Shown here: positions 36,801 to 51,800 of the stretch, in pieces
Layout of the letters: every line of letters starts with the position of its first letter
How positions within the stretch are numbered: position 1 is the stretch's first letter
From: Mactromeris polynyma
Taxonomy: Eukaryota > Mollusca > Bivalvia > Venerida > Mactridae
Assembly (NCBI GenBank): GCA_032209605.1
Contig: JASFXZ010000027.1
Span: 6,901,372 to 6,965,371 of the forward strand
Direction of reading: 5' to 3'
Length of the DNA stretch: 64,000 nucleotides
Made by a program: the position numbers and the translations under genes
The notes under the pieces: generated by a model
Databases searched by the model: none
What the model was told of the DNA's origin: nothing
Seen by the model: the letters and a program-made list of their open reading frames with translations, nothing else

Positions 36801-39800
36801 GAAGTTTGCAATGTGGGAATATTGCATCTTCTTGAAAACGCAAAATTCGCAAACATTTCCAAGTTGCCAACTTCACCTTCAGCCAACCAGTGTATTTTCC
36901 TTGGGCACAAACTTTTTGTCTCGTTAATATATCTACTGATACAGTAAACAAGAGCCAAATGACATCCTCGCTCAAGTACATTGCCATTTTGGCTGAATTA
37001 GACTAATGTGCCAAGAAATTGGTTTTGGATAGGAAGATTTTCACTTCTTAAGATCTATTTATAACTCCTGTGACCTACTTATGCAGCAGACCACAGAATA
37101 AATAATCTTTGTGAAAAGTTCAGTCAAAATCCACTCTGCAGTTAAGGAGATGTTGTTTTCATTTTTCACTGTATGCAGATAAGGAACAACGTCCCACCCC
37201 ATAGCAACCATGGAAACACTGATAGTGTTGTTGCCAAGAGGTTGTTGCTCAAAAAGGGCCACTCTGGAGTATATATATATCAGGCATGAGAATGCAAAAT
37301 TTCAAAATCAGCTGAAAATTCGGCAAGGGATCCAGGGGGCCGCTGAAGCTCCTGGCTTATAAGCATCTATCTCAGATCTCAAGAACAGCCCTTACGTATT
37401 GTGTATTCGAATTAGCGGATTTCCATGAATCCGCAGAAAATTCTCATGCCTGATATATACAGCAAACCAACACACCCACTTACCAGTGCTGGCAGGGAAT
37501 CCTTCAATGTCTTCATACTGTATGATCTCCTTATCCTCTAACGTTTCCGCCAAGCCACCTAGACCTGACCCACATATAACACCAATATGTGGTCGACATT
37601 TTACCCTATTTAACACTGACTTTGCTATACGCTGCACGTCTTCATACGAATACCTGGAATACACAACAGAAAGTGTCCATGAAAGTACACAGAATAGATG
37701 TGTCCATAGAACATGGATGCACCGCTTTTATAGACTTACTGATCGAAAACCAATTTTTTCAAGTTAAAAGGGCTATAACTCCTACAAAAATTGGTAGATT
37801 GTAGCTGAAATTGAACCTTATTCGATACACAGAACTTGGTACAAAACCAATTCCAGACAGGTAGTAATTTGTTAGCCAAATAATTCAGAGTTCTGGAAGT
37901 AGGGAATTAGAATATCCCACTGCGGGGATTTAAATTAATTGTTTAGCTCCAGGGTTGGGGAATAGGATCATTAACAACTTAATGTATGAATGTATGGTGA
38001 TCTGTTCAATTAGACGGTCAAAGTTATTAAGTTACATATATGATACAGAAATTAACACCTTTCCATCTTTCACTCATTTATTTCAGTGTATGATTTATAA
38101 TTTACTTGAAGTGACAACTTGAAATGTGTCATTCTATATTGTAACACTGAATGAAGCTACTAGAAATACACATAAACTTAATTTTCTCCCGAAATAATAA
38201 AAGAGAGATTTAAATGTTACAAGGAACGCCACATACATGAGACAATGCCTCCCTGCACATGTTTGTCCTATCTCCTAAAGGTGAATACAGATGTTGTTAG
38301 AACATATGTTGCAAAATACAATCAATGACAAGAGTTATCATAGCCTATATAGGATTTGAAGTTAAACCAAGGGGAGATAGTGAATGTACATTTTATGGCA
38401 CATCAACAGTTTAGGCGATCTACACACACAGGAGACTATCATCTATGCCAACTTCCAGTGGATATAGTGATACACTGATACCACGCCATGGCACATCAAC
38501 AGTTTAGGCGATCTACACACACTGGAGACTATCATCTATGCCAACTTCCAGTGGATATAGCCATACACTGATACCACGCCATGGACACACACTGGAGACT
38601 ATCATCTATGCCAACTTCCAGTGGATATAGCCATACACTGATACCACGCCATGGACACACACTGGAGACTATCATCTATGCCAACTTCCAGTGGATATAG
38701 CCATACACTGATACCACACCATGGACACACACTGGAGACTATCATCTATGCCAACTTCCAGTGGATATAGCGATACACTGATACCACGACATGGACACAC
38801 ACTGGAGACTATCATCTATGCCAACTTCCAGTGGATATAGTGATACACTGATACCACGCCATGGACACACACTGGAGACAATCATCTATGCCAACTTCCA
38901 GTGGATATAGTGATACACTGATACCACGCCATGGACACACACTGGAGACTATCATCTATGCCAACTTCCAGTGGATATAGCCATACACTGATACCACGAC
39001 ATGGACACACACTGGAGACTATCATCTATGCCAACTTCCAGTGGATATAGCCATACACTGATACCACGACATGGACACACACTGGAGACTATCATCTATG
39101 CCAACTTCCAGTGGATATAGTGATACACTGATACCACGCCATGGACACACACTGGAGACTATCATCTATGCCAACTTCCAGTGGATATAGCCATACACTG
39201 ATACCACGCCATGGACACATCACATTGGACCAACCAGCCTTACCCATATATCTCTAAGCATAGATAAGGCAGCCACCAGTACCATTTTAATAACTCACGG
39301 GTTGCTGCTTGGGCTCAAACTCAAGACCTTGCAAACCCACGGTGAATATTCTACCACTGGGTGGGTGACAATGGCAAGCAGAGAAAAATGCATGAACAGA
39401 TAAATGTTTACAAACAGTCCCAACAGTATTACTGAGTTAATACTTCAACCAAATGAATTTAAATTGCATACCTAAACTCATTCAAATTTCAAGTCATCAA
39501 AATTAACCTATATGGTATAAAGTTCATTCACATGCAAAGATTGTCCTCCCATATCAATCACAAAGACATTCCTCTGTAAGTCCAGCCATACAGAAATATA
39601 GCAAGTCCAGCAAGGTCAGCAGATATAATTTGGCTAAATATCACTACATCTTACATAGCTTTAAGAAGTTAAGACGAATAAGACCGTAGCTATTTCAGGT
39701 CTATTCTTAATAACATTGTCATCCCCTAGTAATTGCTTTGACAGCTGGTAAAAAGTAAATCATTCACATTACTCACATAACAAGAAGGGTGAATGGGAGG

Positions 39801-42800
39801 GCATAGAAATACACAGTCTTAACAATATGACCACAAATGTGTGTTGCTTTCAAATGTCACCGAGTAATTTCAGAGATTTCTCCAGGTATATGACTTACAA
39901 CCTTTGCATTCCATTTACATATTCTGTTCTCACAACATTTCAACATGGCATTGCAAATATAAACTTTGCAAAACATAACAACTATAACTATGTAATGATA
40001 TGAGAAAATATGCAACTAGACATTAAAATCATAGAGTAAACATTCAAATACCAAGCCATGTTAGTCACTTTCTGCAATACTAAGTATAGCAATAAATGTC
40101 ATAAATGCTTAACATCATATTTCTATCTTAAATGGTAACATTCATTATTCAAAAACTTCGACTGGTAACTATGAAATTCAAATACTCAATCAAGAAAGAA
40201 AGATCTGACAAATATAAAAACAACAGCGTATAATGTCGTCTCGAACCATTTCTATGATTTGGACATCGGAAACTGACCTACAAATCAAACTCAACAACTA
40301 TTCAACATCATCATTATGACTATGATGATGATGATTATGTTGACAATGACTACAATGATGTTGATGATGATGATAACAATGACTAAGATGAGGATGATGA
40401 TGATAACAATGACTATGATGATGATGATGTTGATGATAACAAAGATGATGTTGAGGATTATGATAACAATGACTATGATGATGATGATGTTGATGATAAC
40501 AAAATGAATATGATGATGATGTTGATGATGATGATTACAATGACTACAATGATGTTGATGATGTTGATAACAATGACTATGATGATGTTGATAATAACAA
40601 TGAATATGACGATGATGATGATGATAACATTGACTATGATGATGTTGATGATAACAAGGACTATGATGATGTTGATGATAACATTGACTATGATGATGAT
40701 GATAACATTGACTATGATGATGTTGATGATAACAATGACTATGATGATGTTGATGATAACAATGACTATGATGATGTTGATGATAACAATGACTATGATG
40801 ATGTTGATGATAACATTGACTATGACGATGATGATAACAATGACTATGATGATGATGATAACAATGACTATGATGATGTTGATGATAACAATGACTATGA
40901 TGATGATGATGTTGATGATAACAAAGATGATGTTGAGGATTATGATAATGACAATGATGAAGAGGATACTTATGTTGACACTGATGATTATGAGGATGTT
41001 TATCACATTGACACCAACATAAAAAAACACAGAAAAGATGAGAAGATAAAGATAGCACTCACTTGCTTCCATTTTTTATTCCGTTTACTTCATTCTCCAT
41101 TGGCATGTTTAAAGTTGTGTATTTATTAAAATCACTCACTTTACTCAAACTATTACTGTTTTATGTATCTAGCTTCACTATCTATCACTATAATATTCTG
41201 TTTCTCTAAACAGTACAACAACTTTTAATTATAATAATTAATGTTATTAAATCCCATCAATCTAGTGGTGATTAACACTTGAAAAGTCAATTCACTGAAT
41301 GATACTTCAAGTTGTCCACTCACTGTGTCCAACAACAATACAAGAATGAAATACAATGTGATTTATGATACCAATTTAAAAACTGACATATAAATGAACA
41401 GAGATCATGCTGACCTGTCAAAATCTAGTCAAGGTCATACGACAGGTCAGTGTATGTTTTAGAGAGTGGTTAAGGTCGGAAAGTTGTTTACACAGGTAAA
41501 ATGAGATGTTTTTTTAATTAAATATTCAGACTCTAAATGACAAAAACACAAGTATGTTAGAAGAAACTACAGGAGTCTGTGCTTGGAAGTAACCTCTTTG
41601 TTGAGCATATTCAAAACATTCATCCATCATAAATCAATATATGAGTATTTTTAAGAAAGCTGCTAGTTGTAATGCCTGATTGTAATATGAATGCAAAGGG
41701 CCATTCTTACAAAAATTGTTTGTTTGGCATTATAAACCTACTCCTGAACATGCCCCCCTAAAAAACATTCCAGTTTTGGGGGTGCATTATAACAATAGAT
41801 GCTTAACATCACACAGAACTGAATCTATGCACACATTATTATCATTACAAATAACTTAAAATCTGACATCTTTTTTTGTGAAATACCAGTTCGCAAATGG
41901 AACAAAAATACAAACTCCTGTGGTGATGTCAGTTAGTGTTAGCAATAATAATTGTAAGGGTGTGATCATATGACAGCAAAGTTGGAAGACAAACTTGGTT
42001 AAAACAGACTAATTAATCACATGACACATAAGCTTACATGAATAAAACCAGTAACCTAACCTAATTACGACAACAGTAACAGTTGTGACATATAAGGAAA
42101 TGTCTGTATAAAGCCTTCACAAGATGGTGAACAATAATGTTCTCAGGCATGACAAGTGTCAACATATCCTAATTTGAAACAAGAAGATATCATGAACTAA
42201 ATAGGACTGATATATTTTGATTACAGATTCTCATTAGTATTCAGGAAATCAAAAAATTGTAATCAGGTAGTGGTCAAAAATGCTAACCACCAGTATGAGT
42301 TCTCTAAACAGCTACTGAATATAACACACCAGTATGAGTTCTCTAAACAGCTACTGGATATAACACACCAGTATGAGTTCTCTAAACAGCTACTGGATAT
42401 AACACACCAGTATGAGTTCTCTAAACAGCTACTGGATATAACACACCAGTATGAGTTCTCTAAACAGCTACTGGATATAATACACCAGTATGAGTTCTCT
42501 AAACAGCTACTGGATATAATACACCAGTATGAGTTCTCTAAACAGCTACTGGATATAATACACCAGTATGAGTTCTCTAAACAGCTACTGGATATAACAC
42601 ACCAGTATGAGTTCTCTAAACAGCTACTGGATATAATACACCAGTATGAGTTCTCTAAACAGCTACTGGATATAATACACCAGTATGAGTTCTCTAAACA
42701 GCTACTGGATATAATGCACCAGTATGAGTGCTCTAAACAGCTACTGGATATAATACACCAGTATGAGTTCTCTAAACAGCTACTGGATATAACACACCAG

Positions 42801-45800
42801 TATGAGTTCTCTAAACAGCTACTGGATATAATACACCAGTATGAGTTCTCTAAACAGCTACTGGATATAATACACCAGTATGAGTTCTCTAAACAGCTAC
42901 TGGATATAATACACCAGTATGAGTTCTCTAAACAGCTACTGGATATAATACACCAGTATGAGTTCTCTAAACAGCTACTGGATATAATACACCAGTATGA
43001 GTTCTCTAAACAGCTACTGGATATAATACACCAGTATGAGTTCTCTAAACAGCTACTGGATATAATACACCAGTATGAGTTCTCTAAACAGCTACTGGAT
43101 ATAATACATCAGTATGAGTGCTCTAAACAGCTACTGGATATAATACACCAGTATGAGTTCTCTAAACAGCTACTGGATATAACACACCAGTATGAGTTCT
43201 CTAAACAGCTACTGGATATAACACACCAGTATGAGTTCTCTAAACAGCTACTGGATATAACACACCAGTATGAGTTCTCTAAACAGCTACTGGATATAAT
43301 ACACCAGTATGAGTTCTCTAAACAGCTACTGGATATAACACACCAGTATGAGTTCTCTAAACAGCTACTGGATATAACACACCAGTATGAGTTCTCTAAA
43401 CAGCTACTGGATATAATACACCAGTATGAGTTCTCTAAACAGCTACTGGATATAATACACCAGTATGAGTTCTCTAAACAGCTACTGGATATAATACACC
43501 AGTACGAGTTCTCTAAACAGCTACTGGATATAATACACCAGTATGAGTGCTCTAAACAGCTACTGGATATAACACACCAGTATGAGTTCTCTAAACAGCT
43601 ACTGGATATAATACACCAGTACGAGTTCTCTAAACAGCTACTGGATATAATACACCAGTATGAGTGCTCTAAACAGCTACTGGATATAACACACCAGTAT
43701 GAGTTCTCTAAACAGCTACTGGATATAATACACCAGTATGAGTTCTCTAAACAGCTACTGGATATAATGCACCAGTATGAGTTCTCTAAACAGCTACTGG
43801 ATATAATACACCAGTATGAGTTCTCTAAACAGCTACTGGATATAACACACCAGTATGAGTTCTCTAAACAGCTACTGGATATAATGCACCAGTATGAGTG
43901 CTCTAAACAGCTACTGGATATAATACACCAGTATGAGTTCTCTAAACAGCTACTGGATATAATGCACCAGTATGAGTTCTCTAAACAGCTACTGGATATA
44001 ACACACCAGTATGAGTTCTCTAAACAGCTACTGGATATAACACACCAGTATGAGTTCTCTAAACAGCTACTGGATATAATACACCAGTATGAGTTCTCTA
44101 AACAGCTACTGGATATAATACATCAGTATGAGTTCTCTAAACAGCTACTGGATATAATACACCAGTATGAGTTCTCTAAACAGCTACTGGATATAATACA
44201 CCAGTATGAGTTCTCTAAACAGCTACTGGATATAATACACCAGTATGAGTTCTCTAAACAGCTACTGGATATAATACATCAGTATGAGTTCTCTAAACAG
44301 CTACTGGATATAATACACCAGTATGAGTTCTCTAAACAGCTACTGGATATAATACACCAGTATGAGTTCTCTAAACAGCTACTGGATATAATGCACCAGT
44401 ATGAGTTCTCTAAACAGCTACTGGATATAACACACCAGTATGAGTTCTCTAAACAGCTACTGGATATAATGCACCAGTATGAGTGCTCTAAACAGCTACT
44501 GGATATAATACACCAGTATGAGTTCTCTAAACAGCTACTGGATATAATACACCAGTATGAGTTCTCTAAACAGCTACTGGATATAACACACCAGTATGAG
44601 TTCTCTAAACAGCTACTGGATATAATGCACCAGTATGAGTGCTCTAAACAGCTACTGGATATAATACACCAGTATGAGTTCTCTAAACAGCTACTGGATA
44701 TAATACATCAGTATGAGTTCTCTAAACAGCTACTGGATATAATACACCAGTACAAGTTCTCTAAACAGCTACTGGATATAATACACCAGTATGAGTTCTC
44801 TAAACAGCTACTGGATATAATACACCAGTATGAGTTCTCTAAACAGCTACTGGATATAACACACCAGTATGAGTTCTCTAAACAGCTACTGGATATAATG
44901 CACCAGTATGAGTTCTCTAAACAGCTACTGGATATAATGCACCAGTATGAGTTCTCTAAACAGCTACTGGATATAACACACCAGTATGAGTTCTCTAAAC
45001 AGCTACTGGATATAACACACCAGTATGAGTTCTCTAAACAGCTACTGGATATAATACACCAGTATGAGTTCTCTAAACAGCTACTGGATATAATACACCA
45101 GTATGAGTTCTCTAAACAGCTACTGGATATAATGCACCAGTATGAGTTCTCTAAACAGCTACTGGATATAACACACCAGTATGAGTTCTCTAAACAGCTA
45201 CTGGATATAACACACCAGTATGAGTTCTCTAAACAGCTACTGGATATAATACACCAGTATGAGTTCTCTAAACAGCTACTGGATATAACACACCAGTATG
45301 AGTTCTCTAAACAGCTACTGGATATAATGCACCAGTATGAGTTCTCTAAACAGCTACTGGATATAATACACCAGTATGAGTTCTCTAAACAGCTACTGGA
45401 TATAACACACCAGTATGAGTTCTCTAAACAGCTACTGGATATAACACACCAGTATGAGTTCTCTAAACAGCTACTGGATATAATGCACCAGTATGAGTTC
45501 TCTAAACAGCTACTGGATATAATGCACCAGTATGAGTTCTCTAAACAGCTACTGGATATAATACACCAGTATGAGTTCTCTAAACAGCTACTGGATATAA
45601 TACACCAGTATGAGTTCTCTAAACAGCTACTGGATATAATACACCAGTATGAGTTCTCTAAACAGCTACTGGATATAACACACCAGTATGAGTTCTCTAA
45701 ACAGCTACTGGATATAATGCACCAGTATGAGTTCTCTAAACAGCTACTGGATATAATGCACCAGTATGAGTTCTCTAAACAGCTACTGGATATAACACAC

Positions 45801-48800
45801 CAGTATGAGTTCTCTAAACAGCTACTGGATATAACACACCAGTATGAGTTCTCTAAACAGCTACTGGATATAACACACCAGTATGAGTTCTCTAAACAGC
45901 TACTGGATATAATGCACCAGTATGAGTTCTCTAAACAGCTACTGGATATAATACACCAGTATGAGTTCTCTAAACAGCTACTGGATATAACACACCAGTA
46001 TGAGTTCTCTAAACAGCTACTGGATATAACACACCAGTATGAGTTCTCTAAACAGCTACTGGATATAATGCACCAGTATGAGTTCTCTAAACAGCTACTG
46101 GATATAATACACCAGTATGAGTTCTCTAAACAGCTACTGGATATAACACACCAGTATGAGTTCTCTAAACAGCTACTGGATATAATGCACCAGTATGAGT
46201 TCTCTAAACAGCTACTGGATATAACACACCAGTATGAGTTCTCTAAACAGCTACTGGATATAACACACCAGTATGAGTTCTCTAAACAGCTACTGGATAT
46301 AATACACCAGTATGAGTTCTCTAAACAGCTACTGGATATAACACACCAGTATGAGTTCTCTAAACAGCTACTGGATATAACACACCAGTATGAGTTCTCT
46401 AAACAGCTACTGGATATAATGCACCAGTATGAGTTCTCTAAACAGCTACTGGATATAATACATCAGTATGAGTTCTCTAAACAGCTACTGGATATAATAC
46501 ACCAGTACGAGTTCTCTAAACAGCTACTGGATATAATACATCAGTATGAGTTCTCTAAACAGCTACTGGATATAATACATCAGTATGAGTTCTCTAAACA
46601 GCTACTGGATATAATACACCAGTACGAGTTCTCTAAACAGCTACTGGATATAACACACCAGTATGAGTTCTCTAAACAGCTACTGGATATAACACACCAG
46701 TATGAGTTCTCTAAACAGCTACTGGATATAACACACCAGTATGAGTTCTCTAAACAGCTACTGGATATAACACACCAGTATGAGTTCTCTAAACAGCTAC
46801 TGGATATAACACACCAGTATGAGTTCTCTAAACAGCTACTGGATATAATACACCAGTATGAGTTCTCTAAACAGCTACTGGATATAACACACCAGTATGA
46901 GTTCTCTAAACAGCTACTGGATATAATACATCAGTATGAGTTCTCTAAACAGCTACTGGATATAATACACCAGTATGAGTTCTCTAAACTGCTACTGGAT
47001 ATAATGCACCAGTATGAGTTCTCTAAACAGCTACTGGATATAATACACCAGTATGAGTTCTCTAAACAGCTACTGGATATAACACACCAGTATGAGTTCT
47101 CTAAACAGCTACTGGATATAACACACCAGTATGAGTTCTCTAAACAGCTACTGGATATAATACACCAGTATGAGTTCTCTAAACAGCTACTGGATATAAC
47201 ACACCAGTATGAGTTCTCTAAACAGCTACTGGATATAATACATCAGTATGAGTTCTCTAAACAGCTACTGGATATAATACACCAGTATGAGTTCTCTAAA
47301 CTGCTACTGGATATAATGCACCAGTATGAGTTCTCTAAACAGCTACTGGATATAATGCACCAGTATGAGTTCTCTAAACAGCTACTGGATATAATACACC
47401 AGTATGAGTTCTCTAAACAGCTACTGGATATAATACACCAGTACGAGTTCTCTAAACAGCTACTGGATATAATACACCAGTACAAGTTCTCTAAACAGCT
47501 ACTGGATATAATACACCAGTATGAGTTCTCTAAACAGCTACTGGATATAATACACCAGTACGAGTTCTCTAAACAGCTACTGGATATAATACACCAGTAT
47601 GAGTTCTCTAAACAGCTACTGGATATAATGCACCAGTATGAGTTCTCTAAACAGCTACTGGATATAATGCACCAGTACGAGTTCTCTAAACAGCTACTGG
47701 ATATAATGCACCAGTACAAGTTCTCTAAACAGCTACTGGATATAATGCACCAGTACGAGTTCTCTAAACAGCTACTGGATATAATGCACCAGTACAAGTT
47801 CTCTAAACAGCTACTGGATATAATGCACCAGTATGAGTTCTCTAAACAGCTACTGGATATAATGCACCAGTACGAGTTCTCTAAACAGCTACTGGATATA
47901 ATACACCAGTATGAGTTCTCTAAACAGCTACTGGATATAATACACCAGTATGAGTTCTCTAAAGAGCTACTGGATATAATACACCAGTATGAGTTCTCTA
48001 AACAGCTACTGGATATAATACACCAGTATGAGTTCTCTAAACAGCTACTGGATAGAATACACCAGTATGAGTTCTCTAAACAGCTACTGGATATAATACA
48101 CCAGTATGAGTTCTCTAAACAGCTACTGGATATAATACACCAGTATGAGTGCTCTAAACAGCTACTGGATATAATACACCAGTGTGAGTTCTCTAAACAG
48201 CTACTGGATATAATGCACCAGTATGAGTTCTCTAAACAGCTACTGGATATAATGCACCAGTATGAGTTCTCTAAACAGCTACTGGATATAATACACCAGT
48301 ATGAGTTCTCTAAACAGCTACTGGATATAATACACCAGTATGAGTTCTCTAAACAGCTACTGGATATAATGCACCAGTACGAGTTCTCTAAACAGCTACT
48401 GGATATAATGCACCAGTATGAGTTCTCTAAACAGCTACTGGATATAATGCACCAGTACAAGTTCTCTAAACAGCTACTGGATATAATGCACCAGTACGAG
48501 TTCTCTAAACAGCTACTGGATATAATGCACCAGTATGAGTTCTCTAAACAGCTACTGGATATAATGCACCAGTACGAGTTCTCTAAACAGCTACTGGACA
48601 TAATACACCAGTATCAGTTCTCTAAACAGCTACTGCATATAATACACCAGTATGAGTTCTCTAAAGAGCTACTGGATATAATACACCAGTATGAGTTCTC
48701 TAAACAGCTACTGGATATAATACACCAGTATGAATTCTCTAAACAGCTACTGGATATAATACACCAGTATGAGTTCTCTAAACAGCTAATGGATATAATA

Positions 48801-51800
48801 CACCAGTATGAGTTCTCTAAACAGCTACTGGATATAATACACCAGTATGAGTGCTCTAAACAGCTACTGGATATAATACACCAGTGTGAGTTCTCTAAAC
48901 AGCTACTGGATATATTTATACACCAGTATGAGTTCTCTAAACAGCTACTGGATATAATACACCAGTATGAGTTCTCTAAACAGCTACTGGATATAATGCA
49001 CCAGTATGAGTTCTCTAAACAGCTACTGGATATAATGCACCAGTATGAGTTCTCTAAACAGCTACTGGATATAATGCACCAGTATGAGTTCTCTAAACAG
49101 CTACTGGATATAATGCACCAGTATGAGTTCTCTAAACAGCTACTGGATATAATACACCAGTACGAGTTCTCTAAACAGCTACTGGATATAATACACCAGT
49201 ATGAGTTCTCTAAACAGCTACTGGATATAATGCACCAGTACGAGTTCTCTAAACAGCTACTGGATATAATGCACCAGTATGAGTTCTCTAAACAGCTACT
49301 GGATATAATGCACCAGTATGAGTTCTCTAAACAGCTACTGGATATAATACACCAGTATGAGTTCTCTAAACAGCTACTGGATATAATGCACCAGTACAAG
49401 TTCTCTAAACAGCTACTGGATATAATACACCAGTATGAGTTCTCTGAACAGCTACTGGATATAATACACCAGTATGAGTGCTCTAAACAGCTACTGGATA
49501 TAATACACCAGTATGAGTTCTCTAAACAGCTACTGGATATAATACACCAGTATGAGTTCTCAAAACAGCTACTGGATATAATACACCAGTATGAGTTCTC
49601 TAAACAGCTACTGGATATAATACACCAGTATGAGTTCTCTAAACAGCTACTGGATATAATACACCAGTATGAGTTCTCTAAACAGCTACTGGATATAATA
49701 CACCAGTATGAGTGCTCTAAACAGCTACTGGATATAATACACCAGTGTGAGTTCTCTAAACAGCTACTGGATATAATATTATCTACTGTTGATTGCTGTA
49801 TGCTGCAAAATTTATGATGCAAATGAAATTAACCATCCAGAAAAGTCAACTTTAAAGTACCAAAATCAGATACTGTAGATAGATTCAGATCATTATGTCA
49901 TAACATAGCAAAGAAGCTCAAAATATAAATCGAGGTTTAGCTGTTTTGAGCAGTATAATTACATTCGTCCGTCTCCTATCAATACAGGAAGTATCTCATA
50001 GAGGAGTTTCAACTTACACTTCATATCACTTCAATACAAAACAGTGGGAGGTTTAAAGCAATACTTGTCGGTGTCCTAGAACATTTGATTGACACTTCAG
50101 ATGAAACGCGGATTATTACATCATGCTACTGTATGACAGTAACTGGTTTCATATATTTATTGTTATTCAAAAGCAACAACTCATGAAATACAAACAAACT
50201 TAAGGCCATGTAAAAGTTCTTGTTTGTTGTCTTCCCAGCCTAGTCTTTGTGAACTCGGATTTTACTTTTTCTTTACAAGGAAACAACTTTTTTGTCACTG
50301 ACTGATTAACTATACTTGCTCCTGATCAAGACATTCCTACCATAGGCCACAAAATGAATTTTGCAGGCTGTCAAAATGTAGGGATAAAGTAGGGCTTTTT
50401 TTAAGAGAGTATTATTTTATTGCCTAAAAGTAGGGGTAGCAGGAATGATTCCTTACACTTGAAATATCAAAAATTCACCACACTGTACATTCTCCATGAT
50501 TAGACCTCTGTCCTTCGTGCAGGTGAAATAAATATTTTGAGTTAACACCTCTGATTAGAAGAAAAGTAGAGTTAGTACAACTTTTTTTTAAGAAAAAGTA
50601 GGGAGCAAGTAAAAACAAGAGTGGCAAACTGTCACAAAATACGCCCGTCACAAGTCAGATCTCCAACTTAAAACAAGACAAATTTTAGCTAATTTCTAAA
50701 ATCAAAGGGTGATAACTCCCCAGTGACTTGGCCGAGATATTATGCCCACAAACATTTTCACCAATCTTGGTCAAGATCAGATGAAAACTCTTTGACTTAG
50801 AGAGCAGACGAGGATAATTTGGCCAATTTTGGATAATTCAAGGGCCATTATTCCTAAGTGCCTAGGGCGATCTAACTGGTTATACTGTATAACTTGGCCG
50901 AGATATTATGCCCACAATCATCTTCACCAAGTTTGATAAAGATAGTATGTAAACTCTTTGACTTAGAGAGCAGACAACATGTGGACGGCTCGCCCACCCG
51001 CCTGCCCGCCGCCCGCCACGGGTGTTCCCATAATACGTCCCATTCTTCGATCGGGCGTATAAAAACTAGGGAAAAGTAGGAAATGTAGAAGAAGTAGTGC
51101 TCAATTGACAGTCTGATTTTGAGACATTTTCTGCTCATATGTACCAAAAACTGGGTTAGAACTTGACCTATAAAAACTTAGGATTGTTTGATCACTGCTT
51201 ATGGAATAAATTTAAACTTTAACAGTATATTAACAGTTTAAGAGATTGGTCCTCACATTATAATTTATATGATTCTCGAAAAATATTTATTTTAAATTAA
51301 AAATTAGATGCATCTGAGTGCGTGTGCACCGAAAACTGATAGGGGCATTATGAGGCATCTGAGGGATTAATAGATGATGATTATTATGAACTGTAAAAAA
51401 ATCGATCTGTTCACAGTCATGGTTGATTAAAATATGTATTCTTAATTGACTTAACAGTATTGTAATACATGTATATATACATTAATACCATCCTTAAATA
51501 CTTCCTAAAAATCATTAAAATTCTCAATTAAAGTAATTGATCATTTTGTAACATAAACATAAAATTCACGATGTTTTAAATTAATTTGCAATGGTTTCCA
51601 ATTAAATCACTTTGCTGACTTTTTTACTTTACCCGAAACAAGCACAATTTTTCGAAGGTGATTTTCATAAGTGGAATAGATGGCCTAGTATTTATATGGC
51701 TATCAGTGTTTAACCGAATTTAAGCTTAAGTGTTACACTATTTGATAAGTCGGTCTTCTGTGAAGTACAATCAAGTGGATTCTATATATATATGTGTTCG

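Noticed and set aside
37392..37664. PNP starting within the exon at 37484-37653
   Set aside because: The open frame there starts at a GTG in intron sequence. The CCAG acceptor and the phase require an upstream exon, found at 62312-62373.
40291..41072. His-rich, Ile-rich and Met-rich open frames
   Set aside because: Consequence of GAT-triplet periodicity in a compound microsatellite; no start context or neighbouring exons.
42270..49817. 2515-codon plus-strand open frame as a real protein gene
   Set aside because: It starts at GTG, is an uninterrupted 39-bp satellite antisense in a PNP intron, and its variation is mainly amino-acid-changing at CpG-decay sites. Kept as a finding, not as a CDS.
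47243..49822. Minus-strand 452- and 402-codon frames ([13 protein letters not shown] units)
   Set aside because: They are the second open frame of the same 39-bp unit, ended by TGA wherever CACCAG is CATCAG.
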